DNA from: Actinomycetes bacterium
GTDB lineage: Bacteria; Actinomycetota; Acidimicrobiia; Acidimicrobiales; Bog-793
Direction: 5' to 3'
DNA: 48,898 nucleotides
Assembly: GCA_021809805.1 (NCBI GenBank)
Contig: JAJZKA010000006.1
Coordinates: 1 to 48,898, forward strand
Below, piece after piece: positions 8,961 through 17,658 of this stretch. The first letter of the stretch is position 1. Each line of letters begins with the position of its first letter. The notes below the pieces were generated by a model that was not told where the DNA came from, did not search any database, and saw only the letters and a list, made by a program, of their open reading frames with translations. Position numbers and translations under genes: made by a program.

Positions 8961-10063
8961 GCCCGCTATCTCGCTGGCGTGGCACACGCGCACGTGACGA
9001 GCCTCAGCTACAGCCCGCTCGGAACGAAGACGAGCGAGATCGGTGGATTACGGGCGCCGTTGCCAGGCTCGGAGACGTTGTGGGTGGTCTCGGTCCAAGG
9101 CAGGCGATTGCAGGCCCTCACGGGGCCGAGCGAGCACGGCCGATGGGCCGCGGTCGTGATGAATGCCGACGCTCGCCCGGGCGTTGCCGTCGACCTCGTT
9201 GTCGGCCTGAAGACCGGGGCGCTGCTGCCGCTCGGCTGGGGGGCATCCGGCCTTGGGCTCCTCGTGCTCGGCGGACCGGTGTTCTTGCTCCTCTTCGGCC
9301 TCGCCCGGCCGCGCACGGCCACGACGGCGCCAGGCGAGGGGGGGCTTCTGGCGAGGCGCTCGGCGCCGGCGAGCGTCCCGACGCCGTGCACGTCGAGGGA
9401 CGGATCGACCCTGGGGTGAGTCGATGGCTGTGGATCATCAAGTGGCTGCTCTTCATCCCACACGCAGTCGTGCTCGTGCTGTTGTGGATCGCCTCGGGCG
9501 TGCGGACCGTCGTCGCGGGGATCGCCGTCTTGTTCAGCGGGCGTTACCCGCGGCCGATCTTCGACTTCAGCGACGGCGTGCTGCGCTGGAGCTGGCGCGT
9601 TGCCTTCTATGCCATCGGTGCGTTCGGCATGGACCGCTACCCGCCATTCTCACTGGCCGCAGACCCGAACTATCCCGCCGACTTGTCGATCGAGTACCCC
9701 GAGCACCTTTCGCGGGGCCTTGTGCTCGTGAAGTGGTGGCTGCTCGCGCTGCCCCGCTACCTCATCGTCGGCGTGTTCGCCGGCGGGTGGGGGCTCGGAG
9801 GTGACGTCATGACCCGCGCCGTCGGTAGCTACGGCCTGATCGGGATCCTGGTCCTCATCGCTGGGGTAATGCTGGCCGCTTGCGGCCGCTACCCGGCGGG
9901 CATCTTTGACTTCGTCATGGGCATGAACCGCTGGTGCGTGCGCGTGTTCGCCTACGTCACCTTGATGCGAGACGAGTACCCGCCCTTCCGTCTCGACCTC
10001 GGGGGTCAAGAACCTGGCGGTCGGCGACCGGCGGCCTCCTCGCCGCCGATGCCGCCCACGTAG
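8960..10063 (+). pseudogene. DUF4389-family membrane protein, 5'-truncated at IS remnant and frameshifted
   Basis: ARYLAGVAHAHVTSLSYSPLG...TLWVVSVQGRRLQALTGPSEHGRWAAVVMNADARPGVAVDLVVGLK in one frame, then VEGRIDPGVSRWLWIIKWLLFIPHAVVLVLLWIASGVRTVVAGIAVLFSGRYPRPIFDFSDGVLRWSWRVAFYAIG in another (shift between ~9300 and 9400). The first ~100 residues expected in related proteins are missing. Confidence 0.7.
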
Positions 10064-10117
10064 TGCCCGCGGCCATCCACCGCGAGCGCATCGCTTGGCC
10101 GATAGCCCGGGCCGCGA

Positions 10118-10732
10118 TCAGGGCGTCTGCGGCTTGTGGCGAGATCGGAGAAGTCGCCGTCCTCGGCGGCCCACCTCCACGAGGGCGCTGATGGCGAGCG
10201 TGATGCCGAGCGCGAGGAGAAAACCGATCCAGGGCCGCTGCTCGAAGGCCTTGCCGCCCAGCCGGCCGACCATGAAGGCGTAGCTCGCCCACAACAGCGC
10301 GGCGATTGCCACCGCGGTGACAAAGCTGCGTCGGCGGTAGGCGACGATTCCGCACGTCAGCGTCACGGCGGTGCGGCCGCCGGGGATGAATCGGCAGACG
10401 AGGATCAGTCGACCACCGAAGCGGGCGAGCGCGTGCTCGGCCCAAGCGCGGCGGTGCGCGCCCTTCGGGCTCGAGAAAAAGCGCCGCGTGACGGCTGGGG
10501 CGAAGCGCTTGCCGAGCAGGTAGGAGAGATTGTCACCGAGGAACGCGCCGAGCGCGGCGAGCCCGACGATCAGCGCGATTCGCGGGTCCGCGCTGCCGGC
10601 GGTCGCCACCCCGAGCGCGATGATCGCTGTCTCGCTCGGCACGATAGGCAAGACCGCGTCGAGAAGTGGCATGGCGAAGGCCAAGAAGTACGAGAGCGGC
10701 GAACCGAGCTGAAGCGCGGTGAGCTGGCTCAT
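10118..10732 (-). CDS. DedA-family (SNARE-associated) inner-membrane protein
   Basis: ALGAFLGDNLSYLLGKRFAPAVTRRFFSSPKG...FGGRLILVCRFIPGGRTAVTLTCG is DedA-like; start overlaps the upstream TerC stop (ATGA). Confidence 0.88.
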   Translation of the reverse strand: MSQLTALQLGSPLSYFLAFAMPLLDAVLPIVPSETAIIALGVATAGSADPRIALIVGLAALGAFLGDNLSYLLGKRFAPAVTRRFFSSPKGAHRRAWAEHALARFGGRLILVCRFIPGGRTAVTLTCGIVAYRRRSFVTAVAIAALLWASYAFMVGRLGGKAFEQRPWIGFLLALGITLAISALVEVGRRGRRLLRSRHKPQTP

Positions 10733-11652
10733 GGTTCTGTTCCAGCGCGCTCGGAGCGGCGGCGCCGCGAGCTCGCGAGGAGCGTGATCGCCAACACCGC
10801 CGCGATGCCACCGAGCGTCGCCGTCGTCGGCACTTCAAGGAGGGGGCGCACCAGCATCTTGAGGCCGATCAGGACGAGCAGCACAGCGAGCCCCTTGGTG
10901 AGCGCGCTGATGCGCTCCATCGCGTCCGCGAGGACGAAGTACAGCGATCGCAATCCGAGGACCGCGAACGCGTTCGACGTGAAGACGATGAAGACGTTGC
11001 TCGTGACGCCGAAGATCGCTGGAATAGAGTCCGCAGCGAAGACGAGGTCGGTGGTCTCGACTGCGAGGAGCGCCAACAACAGCGGCGTGGCAAGGCGACG
11101 GCCACTCTCGCGCGCCACAAAGCGCCCTTCGCTGGGCTGCGCGGTGATCGGCACCAAGCGCCGGATAGCCCGAATGAGCCGGCCATGCTCGATGTCGAAC
11201 TGGCCGCCGCGTGCCATGCGGAGCCCAGCGAGCACGACGATCGCGCCGAAGGGGTAGAAGGCCCAATCGACATTGCGTACGAAGGCGGCGCCTGCGGCGA
11301 TGAATCCGCCTCGTGCCAAGAGTGCTCCGAGGACACCCCAGTACAGCACGAGCCGCTGGGAGGACATCGGCACGCAAAAGCCTCGGAACAACAGCGCGAA
11401 CGCGACGACGTTGTCCACGCTGAGCGACTTCTCCAGCAGGTAGCCCGAAAAGTACTGCCCCGATGCCCCCCAACCCCAGGTGACTCCGACGACGACGCCG
11501 AAGACGACCGAGAGGGCGATCCACGCGGCGGTCTCGATGAGGGCTGGCCGACTCCCCGCGAGGTCGCGCAGGCGGTGGAGGGCGATGTCGCCGACGAGCA
11601 GTGCCGCGATTCCGATGAGGGTCGCGGCCCAGCCCCACGCCGGGACGTTCAT
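10729..11652 (-). CDS. TerC-family membrane protein
   Basis: FSGYLLEKSLSVDNVVAFALLFRGFCVP...LALLAVETTDLVFAADSIPAIFGVTSNVFIVFTSNAFAVLGLRSLYFVLADAM is diagnostic for TerC. ATG at 11652. Confidence 0.93.
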   Translation of the reverse strand: MNVPAWGWAATLIGIAALLVGDIALHRLRDLAGSRPALIETAAWIALSVVFGVVVGVTWGWGASGQYFSGYLLEKSLSVDNVVAFALLFRGFCVPMSSQRLVLYWGVLGALLARGGFIAAGAAFVRNVDWAFYPFGAIVVLAGLRMARGGQFDIEHGRLIRAIRRLVPITAQPSEGRFVARESGRRLATPLLLALLAVETTDLVFAADSIPAIFGVTSNVFIVFTSNAFAVLGLRSLYFVLADAMERISALTKGLAVLLVLIGLKMLVRPLLEVPTTATLGGIAAVLAITLLASSRRRRSERAGTEP

Positions 11653-11938
11653 CGGGTCCCTCGTACGTGCTCGATCCGGCAAGTCTCCCTCAACGGCGTC
11701 ACGCGCCCGCGCCGGGGCAACGCGCGCTGCGGTGGCTGGGACAAACCTCGAAGGCCCTGGTCAGGACTTCGTCCCCGGATCGCCCCAGAACGCGGAAGCC
11801 GGGATCTCAGAACGCCGGGTGGCATCTTCGAGAACGCCCCTTGCGGGCAAGCAGTCTCCTCCCAGCCCAACGGCATCGCGGTCCGCCGCCAACACACGCC
11901 GCGGATCCATCCTCCCTCGCACGCAGGACCGGCCGGCC

Positions 11939-12283
11939 CTATGTCTCGGTCGTCCGGGCCGGCGCGCCGTGCGGAACGGCAAGTTGGCGTCCCACCGGGG
12001 AACGGGCGACCATCTCGAGCCCGAGCCGGCCGAGCTTGCGGCTCTCCGGGGTGTGCCGCCCTCGCTTCATCAGCAACGCGGCCAGCTCGCGCGTCAGGAA
12101 CCGCAGCTCGCCGTCGCTCAGGTCGACAAGCGCATCGCCGGCCAGCTCGCGAGAGCGCAGCTCTCGAAGCCGCTCCAGCACACGCGCCTGCTCCTCGCCC
12201 CTGGCAGCGGCTTCCCTGAAGTGCGCGTACGACGATGCCCCGAGGGCCGCGAGAACACCCGCGTATGCGTCGCCGTCAAGCAT
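11939..12283 (-). CDS. Small hypothetical ORF within patchwork region
   Basis: ORF-track protein MLDGDAYAGVLAALGASSYAHFREAAARGEEQARVLERLRELRSRELAGDALVDLSDGELRFLTRELAALLMKRG has a plausible composition; family not recognised. Confidence 0.3.
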   Translation of the reverse strand: MLDGDAYAGVLAALGASSYAHFREAAARGEEQARVLERLRELRSRELAGDALVDLSDGELRFLTRELAALLMKRGRHTPESRKLGRLGLEMVARSPVGRQLAVPHGAPARTTET

Positions 12284-12360
12284 GAGCGTCGCGACGTCGA
12301 CGATGGCCTCGCCGTCGTCGGACTTGTCCCTGTCGGACCCTCCAACCGCGGCCAGGGCAG

Positions 12361-13265
12361 TACTACAACCTCGGGAAGTTCAGTCAGGTGATCTCGGACT
12401 TCGAGCAGATCCACCTCCAGTCCGAGGCGAACCAGAAGTATCGCTCCTTCGCCGATCACCTGACCTACCAGGCCGAGAGCATCTACCCCGAGGGATGGCT
12501 CGAGACCCGCTACGTCATGCCGAACGCCGTGCAGATCATGACGATCCACCAGGCGAAGGCCTCGAGTGGCCAGTTGTCTTTGTGCCCGGTCTCGTGCGCG
12601 GCCGCTTTCCTGTACAGGGCGCAGGCGGCGTGCAGCCCTGGAGCGTGATCCCCGACGGCGCCGTACGGAACAAGGACGACTACCGAACGACCGAGGAGGA
12701 CGAGCGGCGGCTCTTCTACGTCGCATGCACCCGGTCACAGAAGTTCCTCCGCCTCACCCACGGCGTCGACCCGACGGAGAAGCGCGCGTGGAGAGAGCCG
12801 TCCGTCTTCTGGGCCGAGGCCGAACAGGCCCTTGCCGAGATCGACCCGCCCGATCCCGCGCCTGAGCGCGCGCCGTTGGAACCCGAGCCAAATCGGCAGA
12901 TCGCTGAGGTAAGCCTCTCCTTCAGCGAGCTCAAGTACGCATTCGACTGCCCCTACGCGTTCAAACTGCGCTTCATGTACGGCTTCAACCCGCCTACCGA
13001 CGAGGCCCTCGGCCTCGGCAAGGGCCTGCACGACTGCCTCTTCGAGCTCCACGACCGGGCCCTCCACGGCGGCGACACCTCGCTCGACTGCGTGGACGAG
13101 CTCGTCGAACGCCACCTGCACACGCCCTTCGCCTACCCCGAGCTGCGAGAGAACCTCGCGACGGCCGCCAAGCGCCGACTTCGCGCCTACCTCGAGCAGC
13201 GCCAGCAGACCTTCGCCGAGATCGAGCACGCCGAGCGTCCGATCGAGCTCGAGCGACGTCCCCGC
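12361..13265 (+). pseudogene. UvrD/Rep-like helicase C-terminus with start of a RecB-like (PD-(D/E)XK) domain; frameshifted and truncated at both ends
   Basis: ETRYVMPNAVQIMTIHQAKA in one frame continues as GLEWPVVFVPGLVRGRFPVQ...EEDERRLFYVACTRSQKFLRLTHG...LSFSELKYAFDCPYAFKLRFMYGF...LGKGLHDCLFELH in the next. AAGGCCTCGAG lacks one G relative to AAG GGC CTC GAG (TIHQAKGLEWP). Confidence 0.85.
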
Positions 13266-13266
13266 G

Positions 13267-13755
13267 TTGAACCGGACGAAGCGGTCGTGCCCGACGCTTG
13301 GCGCCATCGGGCTGTTGCTTGAGGAGGACAACTTCGGGGCTCCGAGCGCGCGCTGTTGGCCTGTCCGCACGAGCCGTTCTCCCCGGGTGTTCGAGATCTG
13401 CGGCGATGACGATTGGCGGCGTCTGACCGAGCGGTACCCGATCGAAGTCACCTTCGGCCGCCGCGGGAACTGGGACCAGGCCACCGGGCGTACCGGGCGA
13501 TGGCTGCTCCCCGACTGGTCGCTCGTGCTCCAGGACGACGACGCGGTCCCTCTGAGCGCGATGGTCTACTTCGCGGCCTCGGGGCGGGTGCTCGCGCTCG
13601 AGCGCGACGTTGCGATGCTGATCGCTGGATGGAACGCCGATGAGACCTACTGGCTCACAGACGTGCTCGCCTTTGCGGGGGCGCCGACCGATTGGGCTGC
13701 CGCAGATCACCATCCGTCTCGGACGTGGCATCCCTTGAAAGGGCGAGTCGAATGA
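13267..13755 (+). pseudogene. C-terminal fragment of an uncharacterised protein; paralogue of the ORF at 43223-44311
   Basis: LGAIGLLLEEDNFGAPSARCWPVRTSRSPRVFEICGDDDWRRL... matches LGAVGLLLEEDTHEAPMALCWPVRPSGSVRVFEIDGADKWMEL... of the full-length ORF; the N-terminal ~200 aa are absent. Confidence 0.75.
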
Positions 13756-13947
13756 GCATCGCCGCGCTCGCAGCTCCCCGGCTGTTGATCCAGTCTTTTG
13801 CCGGCGAGCCCCACCACGGGAGCTGACGATGGCAACGCCGATCGGGCGAGCGTCGCCATCGGCGCGAGCGACATGAGACGCGCGGTGTCACCGGAGCCTT
13901 CCCGAGCGGCGACGCTGCGAGCGCGGTGGAGCGGTGAGACGGTGGCC

Positions 13948-14248
13948 ATGCGCGAGCGTTTCGAACCTCTGCGGACCCCCCGGCTCTTCCTGGGGTCGAT
14001 CAGCCGAGCGGTCGCTTGCGCGATCGCCAAGGGGGCGGTCGGGCTCCTTCGGACCGGGGAAGAATGACGCCAGCCCGGCACACTGAACGGTGACCCTGAG
14101 GCTGGAGCACGGCCACGCCGCGGGGTGGCTGCTTCGTTCTTCCGGCATCGTCATCGGCGACTGCGGCATCCGTGCCTCCGTAGACGGTGCCGGTTGCATC
14201 GAGGTCGGCTCCGGGCTCGCCGAGTCCTATCGTCAACGATTCTCCTAA
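13948..14248 (+). pseudogene. GNAT acetyltransferase remnant, frameshifted
   Basis: MRERFEPLRTPRLFLGSISRAVACAIAKG in one frame; VTLRLEHGHAAGWLLRSSGIVIGDCGIRASVDGAGCIEVGSGLAESYRQRFS* in another, the latter GNAT-like. Confidence 0.5.
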
Positions 14249-15474
14249 TGACGACCCTTGTCCGGCGACCCGCGACCGACCAGATGTCGAGGGAATCCGG
14301 CGGCGAGTGGGACCGTCGCGGCACTCAACGCGGCGATCACCCAGAGCGCGTTGGAGAGGTCGTGGTTGCTGACCGTCTGGCTGATGGCAAGGACCAGGAG
14401 GGCGCCGATTCCGTTCGCCAGTCCGAGCGCGATGCCCGATCCCATGGAGCGGTTCTCGGGGAAGATGTCCTGGCCGATCAAGATGGTGGACGACATCGTG
14501 AGGAAGAGCGCGATCCCAAGTGGCGCGGCGGTGATCCAGATCAAAACTCCGTGGAGGTAAATGATCGGGACGATGAGCACGGCGGTTGCGGCCGAGGAGG
14601 TTGCGAGGACGCTGAGGCGGCCGACGCGATCCGCGAGGTGGCCGCCGTAGAGGTTGCCGATCACGCCGACGACCAACATCACGGTGATGATCGAGGCTCC
14701 CGAGACGAGGGAACCGCCATGGAGATGCCAAAGAATAGGGATGAAGGTGGACATGGCATAGATCGCAAGGGCTCGGATTGACTGGTAGGTCACGAGCATC
14801 GCCATGGGGCGGCGGTGCCGACGCCACGCGATGGGCTGGTTTGGTCCTGACTTTGGCGCGAGGCGCGGGGCGGCGCGGATGAGCAGCGGCACCGTGGCGA
14901 TGCCCGGGATGCCGACAACCCAGAGGTAGCCAATGCCCAGGTGGGCGACAACAAGGCTGGCGGCGGTGGGCCAGACCCCTCGGCCCAGTTCGCCGCCGAC
15001 CAGGAACGCGGACGTCAGCAACCCGTGGCGACCGCGCAGCAGGCTGCGCACTCCTGCAAGGGCTTGGGGGTGGAACAGCGCGTTACCCATGCCGACGAGG
15101 AGCAGGAGCGCCACGAGCAGCCAGGTGTTGTGGGCCACCCCGAGCAGGCCACCACCGAGTGAGCTGACCGTCAGGCCGGTGACGATGAGAGATCTGCCAC
15201 CCATGCGATCGGCGAGCCAACCCGTCACCGGCTGCAGGGTTTGGCCGATCGTGAGCGCCGCGATGAGCACTCCAGCCATCCGTACCGGCTCGTGCAGCGA
15301 CACCAATACCGCGGGAAGTACGCCCGGGAGGTAGTTCGCGGCACCATCGTTCAGCAGGTGCGCCCACGACAGAACGAGCAACCGTTGGCGGTCAATGGTG
15401 GGAGCCTCTCGAGGTGCAGCGGGTGGTGCGTGCGGGCGAGTCGGCACGGCTGCCACGGTACGACGAAATGTCAT
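14245..15474 (-). CDS. MFS transporter, fosmidomycin-resistance (Fsr)-like
   Basis: LSWAHLLNDGAANYLPGVLPAVL...IGQTLQPVTGWLADRMGGR...GMGNALFHPQALAGVRSLLRGRHGLLTSAFLVGGELGRGVWPTAASLVV...YGGHLADRVGR. Confidence 0.85.
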   Translation of the reverse strand: MTFRRTVAAVPTRPHAPPAAPREAPTIDRQRLLVLSWAHLLNDGAANYLPGVLPAVLVSLHEPVRMAGVLIAALTIGQTLQPVTGWLADRMGGRSLIVTGLTVSSLGGGLLGVAHNTWLLVALLLLVGMGNALFHPQALAGVRSLLRGRHGLLTSAFLVGGELGRGVWPTAASLVVAHLGIGYLWVVGIPGIATVPLLIRAAPRLAPKSGPNQPIAWRRHRRPMAMLVTYQSIRALAIYAMSTFIPILWHLHGGSLVSGASIITVMLVVGVIGNLYGGHLADRVGRLSVLATSSAATAVLIVPIIYLHGVLIWITAAPLGIALFLTMSSTILIGQDIFPENRSMGSGIALGLANGIGALLVLAISQTVSNHDLSNALWVIAALSAATVPLAAGFPRHLVGRGSPDKGRH

Positions 15475-15601
15475 CCCAGACGCTCAGCACCGTGGTCGAG
15501 CCTTAAGGCAGGAGAATGCGGGCGAGTATCGCCGGATCGGTCACCGTGGCGTTGACGCGTTGGCCGCTCGGGTTCGATCTTGGCGAGGGCTACCTGCTAG
15601 A

Positions 15602-16849
15602 AGCAGTTGCGTGAGTGCGGCCAGAGAGACTTCGTGGCGCAATCGGGACGTGTGGTCGATTGCGCTTTCCGCCTTCTTTGCTGACTCAGGGTACCAGTCC
15701 GTCCTCGCGGGCTTTCCGCTCTTCCTCGTGCTCATCCTGCACCAGCCCGTCTGGGAGTTCGGCCTGGCCTCGGCGCTCAGCTACGGCGGCGGCGCCCTCT
15801 GGTCGCTCGCGGGCGCCCGCCTCGGCGAGCGCCTCGGGCACCGTCGACTGGCGCTCATTGGCAATGCCATCATTCCCCTCCTGTCGCTGTCGGCACTGGT
15901 CGCGAGCCCAGTGGTGGCGATCGGACTGTTGTGCGGAGGGTGGTGGGCGAGGAATCTGCGTTCGCCGTCCCGACGGGTCATGCTCGTCGAAGCGGTTCCC
16001 GACGAGGCCAATCGCAGTGCAGCGTTCGGCTTCCTTCACGCCCTGGACGTCGGCGGGGGCGCGGTGGCTGGTTGCTACGTCCTCGCCAGCGTTCTGGCCG
16101 GCGTGTCCTTCCGCTGGATCTTCCTGGTCACAGTGGCGCCCCTCGTCATGTCGAGCCTGATGTTGTCCCGCGCGCGCACTGGCCGGCAGAGCGCGGTGAG
16201 TCCAGCGCCCGGCCGAGCTCACGAGCGCGTCGCAGGTGGCGATCCCGAACCGGCACTTCCCGGCTCTCGCTCGCTGCTCATCGGCGCCGCCTTGTACGGC
16301 TTCACCTATTACAGCGTCGGATTTCCCGTCCTCACCCTCGCCCAAGGCGGCCATCATTTTGGCTACGGGATCGGCGCGTTCCTGGTCTTCCAGGGCGTCT
16401 CGGCGCTGACCGGCTACCTCCTCGGATCGCGTTTTCACCGCGGTCTCGCGGCTCGCTTCACCGACCTTGGGGTCTTCGGGTATTTGAGCGCCGGGCTCGG
16501 CTCGGCCCTGCTCGCCGCCGCCTACGCGGCGGGCCTCGGGGTCGCGATATTGATGCTCGGAGTGGCCGTCCTCGGCTTCGCGCTCGGAGTGGTCGAGACG
16601 CTCGAGCCCTCCTTGATGTCGGTTCTCCGCCCTGGACGACATGCCGGTCGGGCCTTCGGAGCACTCTCCGCGGCGCGCAGCGTCGGGCTCGTGGTGGCAA
16701 ACCTGGCGCTCGGACTCCTCTATGGCCTCGGGCCAGCGTGGTCGTACGGATACGCCGCCTCGGTCGCCGTCATCGCCGCGGCCGTGATCCTCTTTGCCAC
16801 GCCGGCGGTCCGGGTCGCGGAGCTGAGTGCTGCGCCGGCAGCTCGGTGA
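15602..16849 (+). CDS. MFS transporter
   Basis: SIALSAFFADSGYQSVLAGFPLFLVLILHQPVWEFGLASALSYGGGALWSLAGARLGERLGHRRLALIGNAIIPLLSLSALV. Start uncertain; the track ORF begins at 15395. Confidence 0.85.
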   Translation, partial: SSCVSAARETSWRNRDVWSIALSAFFADSGYQSVLAGFPLFLVLILHQPVWEFGLASALSYGGGALWSLAGARLGERLGHRRLALIGNAIIPLLSLSALVASPVVAIGLLCGGWWARNLRSPSRRVMLVEAVPDEANRSAAFGFLHALDVGGGAVAGCYVLASVLAGVSFRWIFLVTVAPLVMSSLMLSRARTGRQSAVSPAPGRAHERVAGGDPEPALPGSRSLLIGAALYGFTYYSVGFPVLTLAQGGHHFGYGIGAFLVFQGVSALTGYLLGSRFHRGLAARFTDLGVFGYLSAGLGSALLAAAYAAGLGVAILMLGVAVLGFALGVVETLEPSLMSVLRPGRHAGRAFGALSAARSVGLVVANLALGLLYGLGPAWSYGYAASVAVIAAAVILFATPAVRVAELSAAPAAR

Positions 16850-16900
16850 TGCACCGCTCGTTTTGCGAGGCGGCGAATCGAGTGGAGGCTGTCAGCTCGC

Positions 16901-17269
16901 TCAGGAACCGAGTGCCTGGCGCACCTCCGCGAGGCGTGCGGGCTCGATCCGCCACCACACCCACCGTCCCCGTTTCTCGCCAACCAGCAAGCCGGCCTCG
17001 GCCAGCACCTTGGTGTGGTGCGAGATCGTCGGCTGGCTCTTGGCAAGTGGTGCCTCGAGGTCGCACGAGCAGACCTCGTGCTGCGCGGCGACGATCGAGA
17101 GCAGTCGGAGCCGCACCGGATCGGCGAGAGCGCCGAGGATCACCGCCAGCCGCTTCGCGTCGGCCTCACTAAGTGGCGCCGTCGTGATGACCCCGCAGCA
17201 CGGCGCGGCATCCTGCGCGCCGACTACCAGCTCTGCCGCACGTCGGCCCACGGCATCCTCCTTACGCAT
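16901..17269 (-). CDS. arsR: ArsR-family metalloregulator, probable As(III) sensor
   Basis: LGALADPVRLRLLSIVAAQHEVCSCDLEAPLAKSQPTISHHTKVLAEAGLLVGEKRGRWVWWRI. Cys pair near the N-terminus (APCCG) plus CSCD, as in corynebacterial ArsR. Adjacent to ACR3/ArsC genes. Confidence 0.9.
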   Translation of the reverse strand: MRKEDAVGRRAAELVVGAQDAAPCCGVITTAPLSEADAKRLAVILGALADPVRLRLLSIVAAQHEVCSCDLEAPLAKSQPTISHHTKVLAEAGLLVGEKRGRWVWWRIEPARLAEVRQALGS

Positions 17270-17276
17270 TGACAAG

Positions 17277-17306
17277 TGTCGATTGATTGAGAACAATGAA
17301 TCGACA
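17277..17306. promoter_or_regulatory. Probable ArsR operator
   Basis: Inverted repeat TGTCGATT (17277-17284) / AATCGACA (17299-17306) between divergent arsR and the ars operon. Confidence 0.6.
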
Positions 17307-17334
17307 GAGTTCAATCTATCTGAGGAGGCGTGCG

Positions 17335-17658
17335 GTGTCCCGTGGCCAGCTGGCCCTGAGCGTCACCGACATCGACGGGACCGTCGCGTTCTATCGCGTG
17401 CAGTCCACGCTCGATCCGCCACAGCGTCGGTTTCCTAGCGCGGACTTCGCCGTCGTCGATCTCACGCGCACGCCGACCGTGATCGGGTGTGGCGGCGCGC
17501 GCATTCGCGAAGTAACGGGCGCCGCGCGGGAGGTCTACGCGCTACTTGCCGGCGCTTGTTCCGAAGCGCGCAGCTCGGCCGCCGGCGGGTGCGGCGCGCA
17601 GGACGCGACGCCCAGGATGGACCCGATGTCCGCGGCGTTGTGCTGCGCGACTCCATGA
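17335..17658 (+). pseudogene. CadI/ArsI-like glyoxalase-fold remnant with internal deletion (or minigene)
   Basis: VSRGQLALSVTDIDGTVAFYR (CadI start) ... RRFPSADFAVVDLT ... VTGAAREVYALLAGACSEARSSAAGGCG (CadI C-terminus); central region missing. RBS GAGGAGG upstream of GTG 17335; stop overlaps the ACR3 start (ATGA). Confidence 0.65.

Noticed and set aside
11667-13322. Single 551-aa plus-strand ORF as one gene
   Set aside because: Only the part from ~12558 onward has helicase/nuclease similarity; the upstream portion is out-of-frame filler, so it was treated as a frameshifted pseudogene instead.
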